64,000 nt of DNA from assembly GCF_030719035.1 (NCBI RefSeq), contig NZ_CP132203.1, positions 1,302,001-1,366,000 of the forward strand. Direction: 5' to 3'. Shown here in pieces: positions 33,865 through 41,729 of this stretch; the first letter of the stretch is position 1; each line of letters opens with the position of its first letter. The notes below the pieces were generated by a model. It searched no databases, had not been told where the DNA came from, and saw nothing but the letters and a program-made list of their open reading frames with translations. Source of the stretch: Hahella sp. HNIBRBA332. GTDB lineage: Bacteria > Pseudomonadota > Gammaproteobacteria > Pseudomonadales > Oleiphilaceae. A program made the translations under genes and the position numbers.

Positions 33865-35415
33865 ATGAATTATGTCATTGGCGTCGATATCGGCACGCAG
33901 AGCGCCAAGGCGCTGTTGGTGGCGGCGGACGGCGCCATCATTGCGAAAGCGTCGCAGAGCTATCAAGTGGACACGCCGCGTCCCCTGTGGGCGGAGCAAT
34001 GGCCGGATGTCTGGTTGCAGGCGGTGTACAAGACCGTGGCCGAGTGCGTGGCGATCTCAGGAGTCGACCCCGCCAGCATTTGCGGCGTCTGCGTCAGCAG
34101 TCTTTATGGCGGTTCCGGCATTCCCGTGGATGCGGACATTAAACCGCTGCATCCCTGTCTGATCTGGATGGACCGCCGGGCTACCGCCGAGACGGAATGG
34201 GTTCGCGAACATGTGAATGTGACGCGGTTGCAGGAGATCACCGGCAATGGCGTGGACAGCTATTACGGCTACACCAAAATATTGTGGCTGAAGGGCAACA
34301 AGCCGGAGATCTGGCGTCAAACCCGTTATCTGCTGCCCCCCAACAGTTACGTCAATTACCATCTCACTGGCGAGCTGGCGGTGGACCATAGCTCCGCCGG
34401 TAATATTGGCGGCGTGTACGACCTACGGCGTCGCCAGTGGTCGCAAGAGGCGATGGATATGCTAGGCATCGAAGCGGACAAAATGCCCGCACGGCTGGTG
34501 GCCTCCGGCGACATTGTTGGGCGTCTTACTGCGGAAGCGGGAGCGCGGCTGGGCTTGCCCGCCGACGTTCCTGTGGTGGCGGGCGGCGTTGACGCGGCCA
34601 TGGCGACTCTGGCGGCGGGTGTGGTGGAGCCGGGCAACCATGTCGCCATGATCGGCACCAGCATGTGCTGGGGATTCGTCAATCGGGAGACCGATGCGCG
34701 CAACGGCTTGATCAGCATGCCTTATGTGGCCAACAGCGAGCAGGACATCTATATCTTCGGCGGCGCTATCACGGCGGGCGCTTCCATCAGTTGGTTTCGG
34801 GAGCAGTTTTGCGAACAGGACCGGCAGGCCGCCCAGGCCCAGGGGGAAGCGGATGTTCATCAGTTGATGGAAAGAGATGCGGCGAAGACGCCTCCTGGCG
34901 CCAATGGACTGGTATTTCTCCCGTATCTGATGGGAGAGCGCAGTCCGATCTGGGACCCCAATGCTTCCGGCTCCTTCGTCGGACTGACCCTGTATCACAC
35001 CCGCGCCCATTTATATCGCTCCATTCTGGAAGGACTGGCGTTTGCGCTGCGACACAACATCGAATGCGGCAGGCAAGGAGCGGCGCGCCTGGACCCTGAG
35101 TTGATTGTCGTCGGCGGCGCGGCGCGCTCGGACTTATGGATGCAGATCATCGCCGACGTTACGGGATATCCGGTGCTCACTATCGAGCAGGATGTTGAGG
35201 CGCCGATTGGCGCAGCGCTGCTGGCGGCGTTGGCGGGCGGGGTAGTCGAGGACGTCGCCGCCATTCGCAACTGGATCAGCCTGGCGCCCAGAGCCAAGCC
35301 CATTGCGGCAAATTCGGCGGTCTACGAGCGTATGTTTCAGCAATACTGCGCGCTTTATCCAAAGCTGCGCGACGCCATGCACGATTTGAGAGCGGTAGCC
35401 CAGGAGAAAGAATAA
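33865..35415 (+). CDS. FGGY-family carbohydrate kinase (xylulokinase-like)
   Basis: 516-residue kinase. The phosphate-1 loop GVDIGTQSAKALL is at about 5-17, the catalytic base is probably Asp243 in AGGVDAAMATLAAG, and the adenosine loop VVGGAARSDLWMQIIADV lies near 420. ATG 33865 follows TGAGGAG, 11 bases after the dehydrogenase stop. It most resembles xylulokinases; the exact ketose is uncertain. Confidence 0.88.
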   Translation: MNYVIGVDIGTQSAKALLVAADGAIIAKASQSYQVDTPRPLWAEQWPDVWLQAVYKTVAECVAISGVDPASICGVCVSSLYGGSGIPVDADIKPLHPCLIWMDRRATAETEWVREHVNVTRLQEITGNGVDSYYGYTKILWLKGNKPEIWRQTRYLLPPNSYVNYHLTGELAVDHSSAGNIGGVYDLRRRQWSQEAMDMLGIEADKMPARLVASGDIVGRLTAEAGARLGLPADVPVVAGGVDAAMATLAAGVVEPGNHVAMIGTSMCWGFVNRETDARNGLISMPYVANSEQDIYIFGGAITAGASISWFREQFCEQDRQAAQAQGEADVHQLMERDAAKTPPGANGLVFLPYLMGERSPIWDPNASGSFVGLTLYHTRAHLYRSILEGLAFALRHNIECGRQGAARLDPELIVVGGAARSDLWMQIIADVTGYPVLTIEQDVEAPIGAALLAALAGGVVEDVAAIRNWISLAPRAKPIAANSAVYERMFQQYCALYPKLRDAMHDLRAVAQEKE

Positions 35416-35419
35416 AACG

Positions 35420-36388
35420 ATGAAAAGCTTGTTGAATCAATTACGCGATTACACCAAGGTCGTGGCCGACACCGGCGACCTGGAAGCGATTCGCCGCTTT
35501 GCGCCGGAAGACGCCACCACCAATCCTTCACTGGTATTGAAAGCGGTGCAGTCTGGAGACTATGACGGCTTATTGCGACAAAGCGTGGCGCTGGCGCGCA
35601 AACTGAATCCTCATGACGAAGAAAGAGCCATCGAAACCGCCCAGGACAATCTGGTCGTGGCGATGGCGCAGCGCATACTGGAGGCGACGCCGGGCAAAGT
35701 CTCCATTGAGGTCAGCGCCCGCTATTCCTACGATGTGGACGCCACCGTCACCAAGGCGCGGGAGTTGCGACGTCTATTGAGTCAGACTGGCGCGCCGGTG
35801 GAGCGCGTGCTGATAAAAATCGCCGCAACCTGGGAAGGCGCTCAGGCGGCGCGCATTCTTGAGCGCGAGGGCGTCAACTGCAACCTGACGCTGATTTTCA
35901 ATTTGGCGCAGGCGCGCGCCTGCGCGGAGGCGGGGGCGTTTCTGGTGTCTCCCTTCGTCGGACGCATTCTGGACTGGTACAAGAAAGCGAAGCCAGATGC
36001 TGAATATGCCCCTGAGCAAGAGCCAGGGGTGCTCTCGGTGAAAGATATATATCGCTACTACCGGCGTTACGGTTATGCCACCGTCGTAATGGGCGCCAGT
36101 TTTCGCAATATCGGAGAAATTATCGCGCTGGCGGGATGCGATCGCCTCACTATCAGTCCCGCGTTGCTGGAAGAGTTGGCGGAAACGCAGGGGATGCTGC
36201 TGCCGGCGTTGTGTGACGATGGCGTGCGCGCAGCGCCCCCTGAACCGTTGACGGAAAAAGAGTTTCGCTGGCTGATGAGTGAAGACGCCATGGCGACGGA
36301 AAAGCTGGCGGAAGGCATCCGCGGGTTCTACCAGGATCAGCTGAAGCTGGAGGCGATGATTCGCGATCACTTGCGCGCAGGAGATTGA
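35420..36388 (+). CDS. tal: Transaldolase
   Basis: 322-residue class I transaldolase of the TalB type, moving a dihydroxyacetone unit between sugar phosphates in the pentose phosphate pathway. Motif TTNPSLVLKA at the first strand, Schiff-base Lys133 in VLIKIAATWEG, and NLTLIFNLAQA with SPFVGRILDWY. The gene starts 4 bases after the kinase stop. Having it in the operon implies that the phosphorylated product enters as a pentulose or similar pentose phosphate intermediate. Confidence 0.94.
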   Translation: MKSLLNQLRDYTKVVADTGDLEAIRRFAPEDATTNPSLVLKAVQSGDYDGLLRQSVALARKLNPHDEERAIETAQDNLVVAMAQRILEATPGKVSIEVSARYSYDVDATVTKARELRRLLSQTGAPVERVLIKIAATWEGAQAARILEREGVNCNLTLIFNLAQARACAEAGAFLVSPFVGRILDWYKKAKPDAEYAPEQEPGVLSVKDIYRYYRRYGYATVVMGASFRNIGEIIALAGCDRLTISPALLEELAETQGMLLPALCDDGVRAAPPEPLTEKEFRWLMSEDAMATEKLAEGIRGFYQDQLKLEAMIRDHLRAGD

Positions 36389-36468
36389 AAGTACTGCTGT
36401 GAGTCGTTGCGCGGGCGGGGCGCCGAGCGGCGTTATTCATCTGTTTTAATGGAGAAAAGCAACGCCCT

Positions 36469-36512
36469 AAAAAAGCCGGATTACCGTATGGCGCGCTCGG
36501 TGAATCCGGCTT
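36469..36512 (-). terminator. Terminator of the di-haem peroxidase operon
   Basis: On the minus strand, a 10-bp stem (AAGCCGGATT with AATCCGGCTT) is followed by a T run (six A on the plus strand, 36469-36474). It lies 35 bases after the peroxidase stop and can also receive transcripts from the transaldolase side. Confidence 0.75.
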
Positions 36513-36546
36513 AGGCCTGAGCCGTTATCGCCTGACTTAAGCCAGG

Positions 36547-37878
36547 CTATTCATTCGTAGAAGCCAGTCCGCTGGAGTTTTCGTTGGTTTCCAGATGCGG
36601 ATCTCTCCACCACTTATCGTCCTTGGGCACGGGCGACGTTAACGATCCCAGAAACGCCACCAATTGCGCCAGCTCTTCCTCCGTCAATCCTAATGGAATG
36701 ATGTCGAAGTGCGGGCGGCTGGGGTGTTGTTCGCGGTCGTAATAGGGCGGTTTGGGTTTGTTGTAGTGCTGCACCACATCCAGCAGCGTCGCGAACTGTC
36801 CCGCCTGCATGTAAGGCGCGGTCGCCGCCACATTGCGCAGGCTGGGCGTCTTGAAGGCGCCGACCAGCTCCGGTCCCTGCTTCTTCAGAAACGCCATTTC
36901 CTCGCACTGTTCCAGTTGGGCGTCGCTCACGGGAGACAGACAGGTGAACTCGTTTTTGGTGAGATCATTGACGCCTTGAAAGCGACCCAGATCCACCTGT
37001 TTTACGTCTGGCTCCGGTGCGCCGATATTGTGAAACTCAAAGTTGGTGAACAAGGGGCCGTTATGGCAACTGGCGCAGTTCGCCTTGCCCATGAACAGAC
37101 GCATGCCTTGAATTTCATCTGCGCTCATAATGGTTTTGAGTTTGTCTTCGCCGGCCTTTTTTTCCAGCAGATCAATAAACTGGTCGAAGCGGGCAGGGGG
37201 CAGTTTGAGCTGGCGCTCGTAGGCCATGATGGCTTTACCCATATTGGCGAACACGCGGTTGACCGCTTCCTGCTGGGCGGCGCTGAGCTGCGACCAGTTC
37301 TTCTCGGCTTCACCCGCGACTTTGGGACTGGCGGGCTGAGTCAGACCGGAGATGGCGTCCAGATCCTTAGCGTCGCCGAACAGTTTGACGTATTCTTCAC
37401 GATAGTCCGTGGCCATGGCTTTGGCAGCGCTGGTGCGGTCAAGGCCGTGTTCGTTCTGATCTTCCAGTGGCGATAGAGCCTGCGCCCACAGACTGTCCGT
37501 GCGGCCGTCCCAGAATTGCCAGGGGCCGTAGATGGCGCCAGGAATGGAAGGCGCGCTGCGGCGCGTGGTTCCAATGGCCTGAGATTGCGGCAGGCCGTCA
37601 GTGAAATAAAGTTGCGGGTTATGGCACTGCGCACAGGAAACTTGCCCATTGCCGCTCAAGCTGCGGTCAAAGAAGAGCTTGCGGCCGAGCTCGGCGGCTT
37701 CTTCATTGTCCGCATATTTGTTGCTGGGCGCAGCGGGTAAATCGGGAAGGGCGGACAGGGAGAATCTGGCGATAAAGTCCCGGTCCGCATCGGTAAACTG
37801 GTAGACGTCCGAGGCGGCGACAGCGACGCTGGATATCGCCGCCAACACGCCTGCCGCGATATGTTTGATCCTCAACAT
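36547..37878 (-). CDS. Di-haem cytochrome c peroxidase / MauG-family protein
   Basis: 443-residue periplasmic protein with signal peptide (cleavage near VAA-SD, about 22) and two haem c sites: CAQCH at 82-86 and CASCH near 265. The spacing is that of CcpA/MauG proteins, which use a high-potential and a peroxidatic haem. RRSAPSIPGAIYGPWQFWDGR and TPSLRNVAATAPYMQAGQFATL are family segments. It could be a hydrogen peroxide reductase or a post-translational oxidant of a partner protein. The gene 8 bases upstream codes for a probable periplasmic partner. Confidence 0.88.
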   Translation of the reverse strand: MLRIKHIAAGVLAAISSVAVAASDVYQFTDADRDFIARFSLSALPDLPAAPSNKYADNEEAAELGRKLFFDRSLSGNGQVSCAQCHNPQLYFTDGLPQSQAIGTTRRSAPSIPGAIYGPWQFWDGRTDSLWAQALSPLEDQNEHGLDRTSAAKAMATDYREEYVKLFGDAKDLDAISGLTQPASPKVAGEAEKNWSQLSAAQQEAVNRVFANMGKAIMAYERQLKLPPARFDQFIDLLEKKAGEDKLKTIMSADEIQGMRLFMGKANCASCHNGPLFTNFEFHNIGAPEPDVKQVDLGRFQGVNDLTKNEFTCLSPVSDAQLEQCEEMAFLKKQGPELVGAFKTPSLRNVAATAPYMQAGQFATLLDVVQHYNKPKPPYYDREQHPSRPHFDIIPLGLTEEELAQLVAFLGSLTSPVPKDDKWWRDPHLETNENSSGLASTNE

Positions 37879-37886
37879 ACAGCCCT

Positions 37887-38840
37887 CTAGAGTACAAGAT
37901 TGAATACGATGGTGTCGGATTTGCCGTTGGCGGTGACGTCAAACTGAATGACCCACCAACCCGCCATCTGGAACTTGACGCCGTCCACTTTATATACCCC
38001 CGGAGCGGACTCCGCCGTAATGCGGGGTTGTGTCGGCAAACCGTGAACGTGGCCGGGCATATGGCCGGAGAATTCAATTTTTGCGTCGGTGATGGGTTCG
38101 CCGTTCATGTCCGACAGCAGGAAGTTCCACTTGTGAATTTCATTCAGTGGCGTCAGCGGTTCAGGAGCGCCTTCGGTGAGGGGCTCAATATGCGCAAAGA
38201 AGTTGAGGTCCCGGGACGCCTGGAAAGTGCGAATATCCAGATCCGCGGGGGCCTGCTGTCCGGTCATCGCCGGGATTTCCAGGCTCATGGAGTCCGGTTT
38301 CACGGTCTCTGGCGTGGAGGTCATGCGGTTCAGCATGGACGGGTGAACGCTGCGGATTTGCGTGTTATGGGCGAGCATTTGATTGTGGGAACTCTGCAGG
38401 CGCATGGGGCCGGTCAGCTTCACCCAATCGCTCCACTGTACAATGAAGCCTTCTTCAATCAGCGCCAGGGCGTAATTCTTTAAATTGGAACTGCTTTCAC
38501 GCAGGTCTGCGCCCTGTTTCTGCCAAAGCTCCAACTGGCTGTTGAGCATATCAATTGACTGACCAAAGGATTCTTTTTGTTTCTTATCCTTCAATGACCT
38601 TTCCACCACCCGCATTTCACTCACCTGTTTACGGATGTGGCTGGCGTTGCGAAGAACGTTGACCGAATTCTGCTCCAGCTCTTGCGCTTCGGTAAGCAGG
38701 CGGCTGGCGACCTGCATGGATAGGTTGGGCGTTTCTGCTTCTATTTCTGTTTCTGGTGCGGGCGCCTGCGCGGCGTTTTCAGCGGCGGCGATACCCGGCA
38801 TTAGGGTGAGTAACAAAAAAACTTGGGCAATGTGTTTCAT
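37887..38840 (-). CDS. Periplasmic protein with C-terminal YtkA/FixH-like domain
   Basis: 317 residues. Signal peptide (cleavage near AAA-EN, about 20), a helical middle (50-125) with many Gln/Glu, and a C-terminal beta domain (about 225-317) containing FSGHMPGHVHGLP and GVYKVDGVKFQMAGWWVIQF, the pattern of YtkA/FixH-like domains. The Met/His-rich HMPGHVHG loop could bind copper (inference). Co-directional with and 8 bases from the di-haem peroxidase, so probably a functional pair. Confidence 0.65.
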   Translation of the reverse strand: MKHIAQVFLLLTLMPGIAAAENAAQAPAPETEIEAETPNLSMQVASRLLTEAQELEQNSVNVLRNASHIRKQVSEMRVVERSLKDKKQKESFGQSIDMLNSQLELWQKQGADLRESSSNLKNYALALIEEGFIVQWSDWVKLTGPMRLQSSHNQMLAHNTQIRSVHPSMLNRMTSTPETVKPDSMSLEIPAMTGQQAPADLDIRTFQASRDLNFFAHIEPLTEGAPEPLTPLNEIHKWNFLLSDMNGEPITDAKIEFSGHMPGHVHGLPTQPRITAESAPGVYKVDGVKFQMAGWWVIQFDVTANGKSDTIVFNLVL

Positions 38841-39001
38841 GAACAGTCCATCTTTATGTATTCCCTTCAGTTCCCCGTTCTAGCTCTGCGGGGCGATCTG
38901 CGTCGCCTTGGGGAAACTTCTCTGAAGAGCTTCTTATTTTAATTTAGGGCTCGGAGCTGGCGACGTCATTGCGCCGACAAACCCTGATACAAACGAAAAC
39001 A

Positions 39002-39026
39002 GGGGCAAGTCTCCCCAACTTGCCCC
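39002..39026 (-). terminator. Terminator of the choice-of-anchor B gene
   Basis: Arms GGGGCAAG (39002-39009) and CTTGCCCC (39019-39026). Read on the minus strand, the stem is followed by TGTTTTCG. It lies 22 bases after the stop at 39048. Confidence 0.7.
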
Positions 39027-39047
39027 TTTATCCGATCAGCCGATCAG

Positions 39048-41192
39048 TTAGAACTTGATGCCCCAGCTGTTCAGCGTGCCGTTGTCGCGTCTGGCCAGGT
39101 CTTTGACCCGAAGCTTCCACTGTCCTGCAGAGTCTTTGGCGCCGATGTCGACGCTGAAGGTCTGCTGGATGTTGTCAGCGGAGCCGCCAGTGCGGTTATG
39201 CAGGTTGAACACGGTTCCATCTGGATGCAGCAGGTCCACCACCAAGTCGCCTTTGTAGGTGTGAGTGATGTCCACGGTGACGCTGACTGTGCCGGAAGCG
39301 CCGGAGCGGGTCACGTCAATCGGGCTGCTGATGCCGGTTCCGTTGTTATCCGGAATGGCGAATGGAGTGGTGTTCTCGTAGCTGTCTGGATCAGTGGGCG
39401 GCTCGCCGCCACTACCGATCTCAACAGTGTAGTCTTCCACTTCGCCGTAGTTGAAGGTTCCGCAAGGGCTGGGCGCTGCGTTGTAACGCATGGCCACGCG
39501 CATACGGGTTTTGCCTTCAGGCGCTGAAGCTGGAATGTTCAGAGAACCGGTTACCGGAGACGAGGAAGCGCTGCCGGAGCTGAACACTTCTTCACCGCTG
39601 TCTTCGAAGTCGCCGTCGCCATTCAGGTCAACCCAGATCTTCCAGGACTCTTTGTAGGAGCTGCCGCTGAAAGAAGGCGTCAAGGTGACGCTGGTTTCGC
39701 CAGCGGCCAGAGCGACAGTCATGTCGGTGAAGTCGCTGTACTTGGACGAGCCGGAAGCATTAGCGAATTCGCCGATTTCCACTTTACCGATCCACTCTTC
39801 ACTGGCGTTGGCGCCGGAGGCTTCACAGTAGTCGCTTGGATCTGGATCGGGGTCCGGATCGGGATTTTCGATCGCGTCCCAGTCAGGCTTCACGGTGAAG
39901 AGACCGTTACCGATGTCGCTCAGGATGATGTTGCCGCTGGCGAAGTAGGCGTAGTTACTCCAGGTGCCGGAGAACTGCGCTGCGTTCGAGCCTGGGATGG
40001 TGTCGAAATACGCCACTTCTTCCAGGTTGCCGTTGGCGATATCGTCTGCGTTAAGAATGCGCAGACCTGCGCGATAGTTGGTTTCGAACACATAACCGTC
40101 TTTGGTGTAGAGGTTGTGGTCGATGGCTTCGGTCGGGCCGACATAACGCCCAAGTTCAACCGGATGCTCCAGATCGCTCACGTCCCAAATATAGGAAGTG
40201 GTGTTGATGCCGGAGTTTTGCTCATCCAGCTCATCGTTCATGATCAACACAGAGTGGTTGTCATCGACGAACCAGCCCTGGTGCGTATACTGCGAGCCTT
40301 GGTAAGGCGTACGCGAGATCTGCTGAGGGTTGCTCTTGTTGGATACGTCTACGATGGTGATGGTGTCTTCGTTGTAGCCAACGCAGATTTCCTTGCCGAA
40401 GTAGCGTGAATCCGGACCGTTGTACACCACGCACTGGGTGTCGTGGGTATAACCGTCGGCTGAGAAACAGCCGGCGTAGGAAGGCGCAGTCGGGTTGGAC
40501 ACGTCCACCATGTACAGACCACCGCTACACTGGTTGCTGCCCACGATGTAGGCGTAACCGGTTTCTTCGTTGATAGCGATGTTGTGCGCGTTGCCAAAGC
40601 CGCCCAAATGCGCTGTTTCCGTCAGGGTGGAGCCTGGCGTCACATTGCGTAGAGTGGTCAGGTCGAACACCTGCAGACCATGAGTGCGGTTGCCGCTGCC
40701 GTCAGCGACGATGAACGCATGGTCATTGTAGGTTTTGATATCCCGCCAGGAATCGGAGCCATTGTTGTGTGATGGCAGGAAGCCCAGGTAAACCGGGTTT
40801 TCCGCGTCCGTCACGTCAACAAAGGAGGTGCCGTTCTCGCGGCCGACAATAGCGATTTCCTTGCCGGTTTGCGGGTCGGTGTAACCCCAGATGTCGTTCA
40901 GGTTGGAGGAGCCTCCGCCCATATCGCCTTTCGGCAAAAATGACATCAGGTCGACGTTTTTGCAGGGGTAGCCTGCGGCGCCGCCATCTTGGCATTGTGT
41001 GCTGGCGGTGAAGCTTGCGACTGACGCCGACCCCTCATCGGCCATCATCGCGCTCATCATCGGGCTTGGCGCGCCTTCGTTCGAATTGTCGTACTTGAAG
41101 CCGTCAGGAAACATTGCGCTGTGCCCCCAGGAATGAGAAGAGAGCAAGAGAGCGCTAGTCGCCGCTACAGCCTTTAAAGGAAGATTTTTCAT
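39048..41192 (-). CDS. Secreted choice-of-anchor B family protein with GEVED and P (proprotein convertase) domains
   Basis: 714 residues. Signal peptide ends near SHS-WGHS (about 23). The main part (about 75-440) has repeated LVIVD-type blades (VDVTDAENPVYLG, VDVSNPTAPSYAG, VDVSNKSNPQQIS), as in choice-of-anchor B proteins. A short Asp-Pro linker (about 447-455) leads to a GEVED domain ending in NYGEVEDYTVEIG (about 590). The C-terminal P/Homo B domain spans 610-714 with HTYKGDLVVDLLHPDG and HNRTGGSADN. Function unknown; probably cell-surface or extracellular. The C-terminal domain is shared with the M4 protease upstream. Confidence 0.82.
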   Translation of the reverse strand: MKNLPLKAVAATSALLLSSHSWGHSAMFPDGFKYDNSNEGAPSPMMSAMMADEGSASVASFTASTQCQDGGAAGYPCKNVDLMSFLPKGDMGGGSSNLNDIWGYTDPQTGKEIAIVGRENGTSFVDVTDAENPVYLGFLPSHNNGSDSWRDIKTYNDHAFIVADGSGNRTHGLQVFDLTTLRNVTPGSTLTETAHLGGFGNAHNIAINEETGYAYIVGSNQCSGGLYMVDVSNPTAPSYAGCFSADGYTHDTQCVVYNGPDSRYFGKEICVGYNEDTITIVDVSNKSNPQQISRTPYQGSQYTHQGWFVDDNHSVLIMNDELDEQNSGINTTSYIWDVSDLEHPVELGRYVGPTEAIDHNLYTKDGYVFETNYRAGLRILNADDIANGNLEEVAYFDTIPGSNAAQFSGTWSNYAYFASGNIILSDIGNGLFTVKPDWDAIENPDPDPDPDPSDYCEASGANASEEWIGKVEIGEFANASGSSKYSDFTDMTVALAAGETSVTLTPSFSGSSYKESWKIWVDLNGDGDFEDSGEEVFSSGSASSSPVTGSLNIPASAPEGKTRMRVAMRYNAAPSPCGTFNYGEVEDYTVEIGSGGEPPTDPDSYENTTPFAIPDNNGTGISSPIDVTRSGASGTVSVTVDITHTYKGDLVVDLLHPDGTVFNLHNRTGGSADNIQQTFSVDIGAKDSAGQWKLRVKDLARRDNGTLNSWGIKF

Positions 41193-41729
41193 CTTTATAT
41201 TTCCTTATAACTCTGCGGTTTGAGTTTTATTAGTTCCGCTGAATTCCACTACCGACGAAGAAACGGTCATCGGGGAGAGCATGACGTTGTCCTTGTCTGT
41301 CGAGTACTGCGACTGGAAGCCCCAAACCCCTGTTCGGTCATCCACGTCACTCGCGTGAAATCACGCAATCTTCGCCACTACGGAAACGCCCTGTTATTGA
41401 ATACGATCATTGGCTTTTGGCCTATATGTCGTTCGTCCTAATTCAGCTCGGGCGTTCGTTCTAGCCTTGGCGAAACGGCTATTTAGCAATAATCGCACCA
41501 CACGCCGCTTCCCTGGAATCTGGCCTTGCGGTCAGCATCCGGACCGTGACGGCGCTAAAACAGTGCGTTAATGCACCTTTTAGTAACACATTGATGTCAC
41601 AATAGGTAACTTGAATTTACCAGTGTTAAATAAAATCGAAAATATCCGACGACATGCGTCGCCGGATATTTACGCAGTCCGAGACTGCTGTCACATTTAA
41701 GGCGTCAGATCAGACCTTGTCGGTCTGCC
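41193..41729. other. Intergenic region between two secreted-protein genes
   Basis: 537 bases without a supported gene. Its left part should hold the promoter of the choice-of-anchor B gene, and the right part holds the M4 gene terminator. An imperfect palindrome near 41560 (GTGCGTTAATGCAC) is a possible operator. Confidence 0.6.
41640..41671 (-). terminator. Terminator of the M4 metalloprotease gene
   Basis: Stem AAATATCCG (41640-41648) with CGGATATTT (41663-41671) and an inner GACG/CGTC pair. On the minus strand it runs into TTTTCGATTTTATTT. Located 59 bases after the stop codon. Confidence 0.8.
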
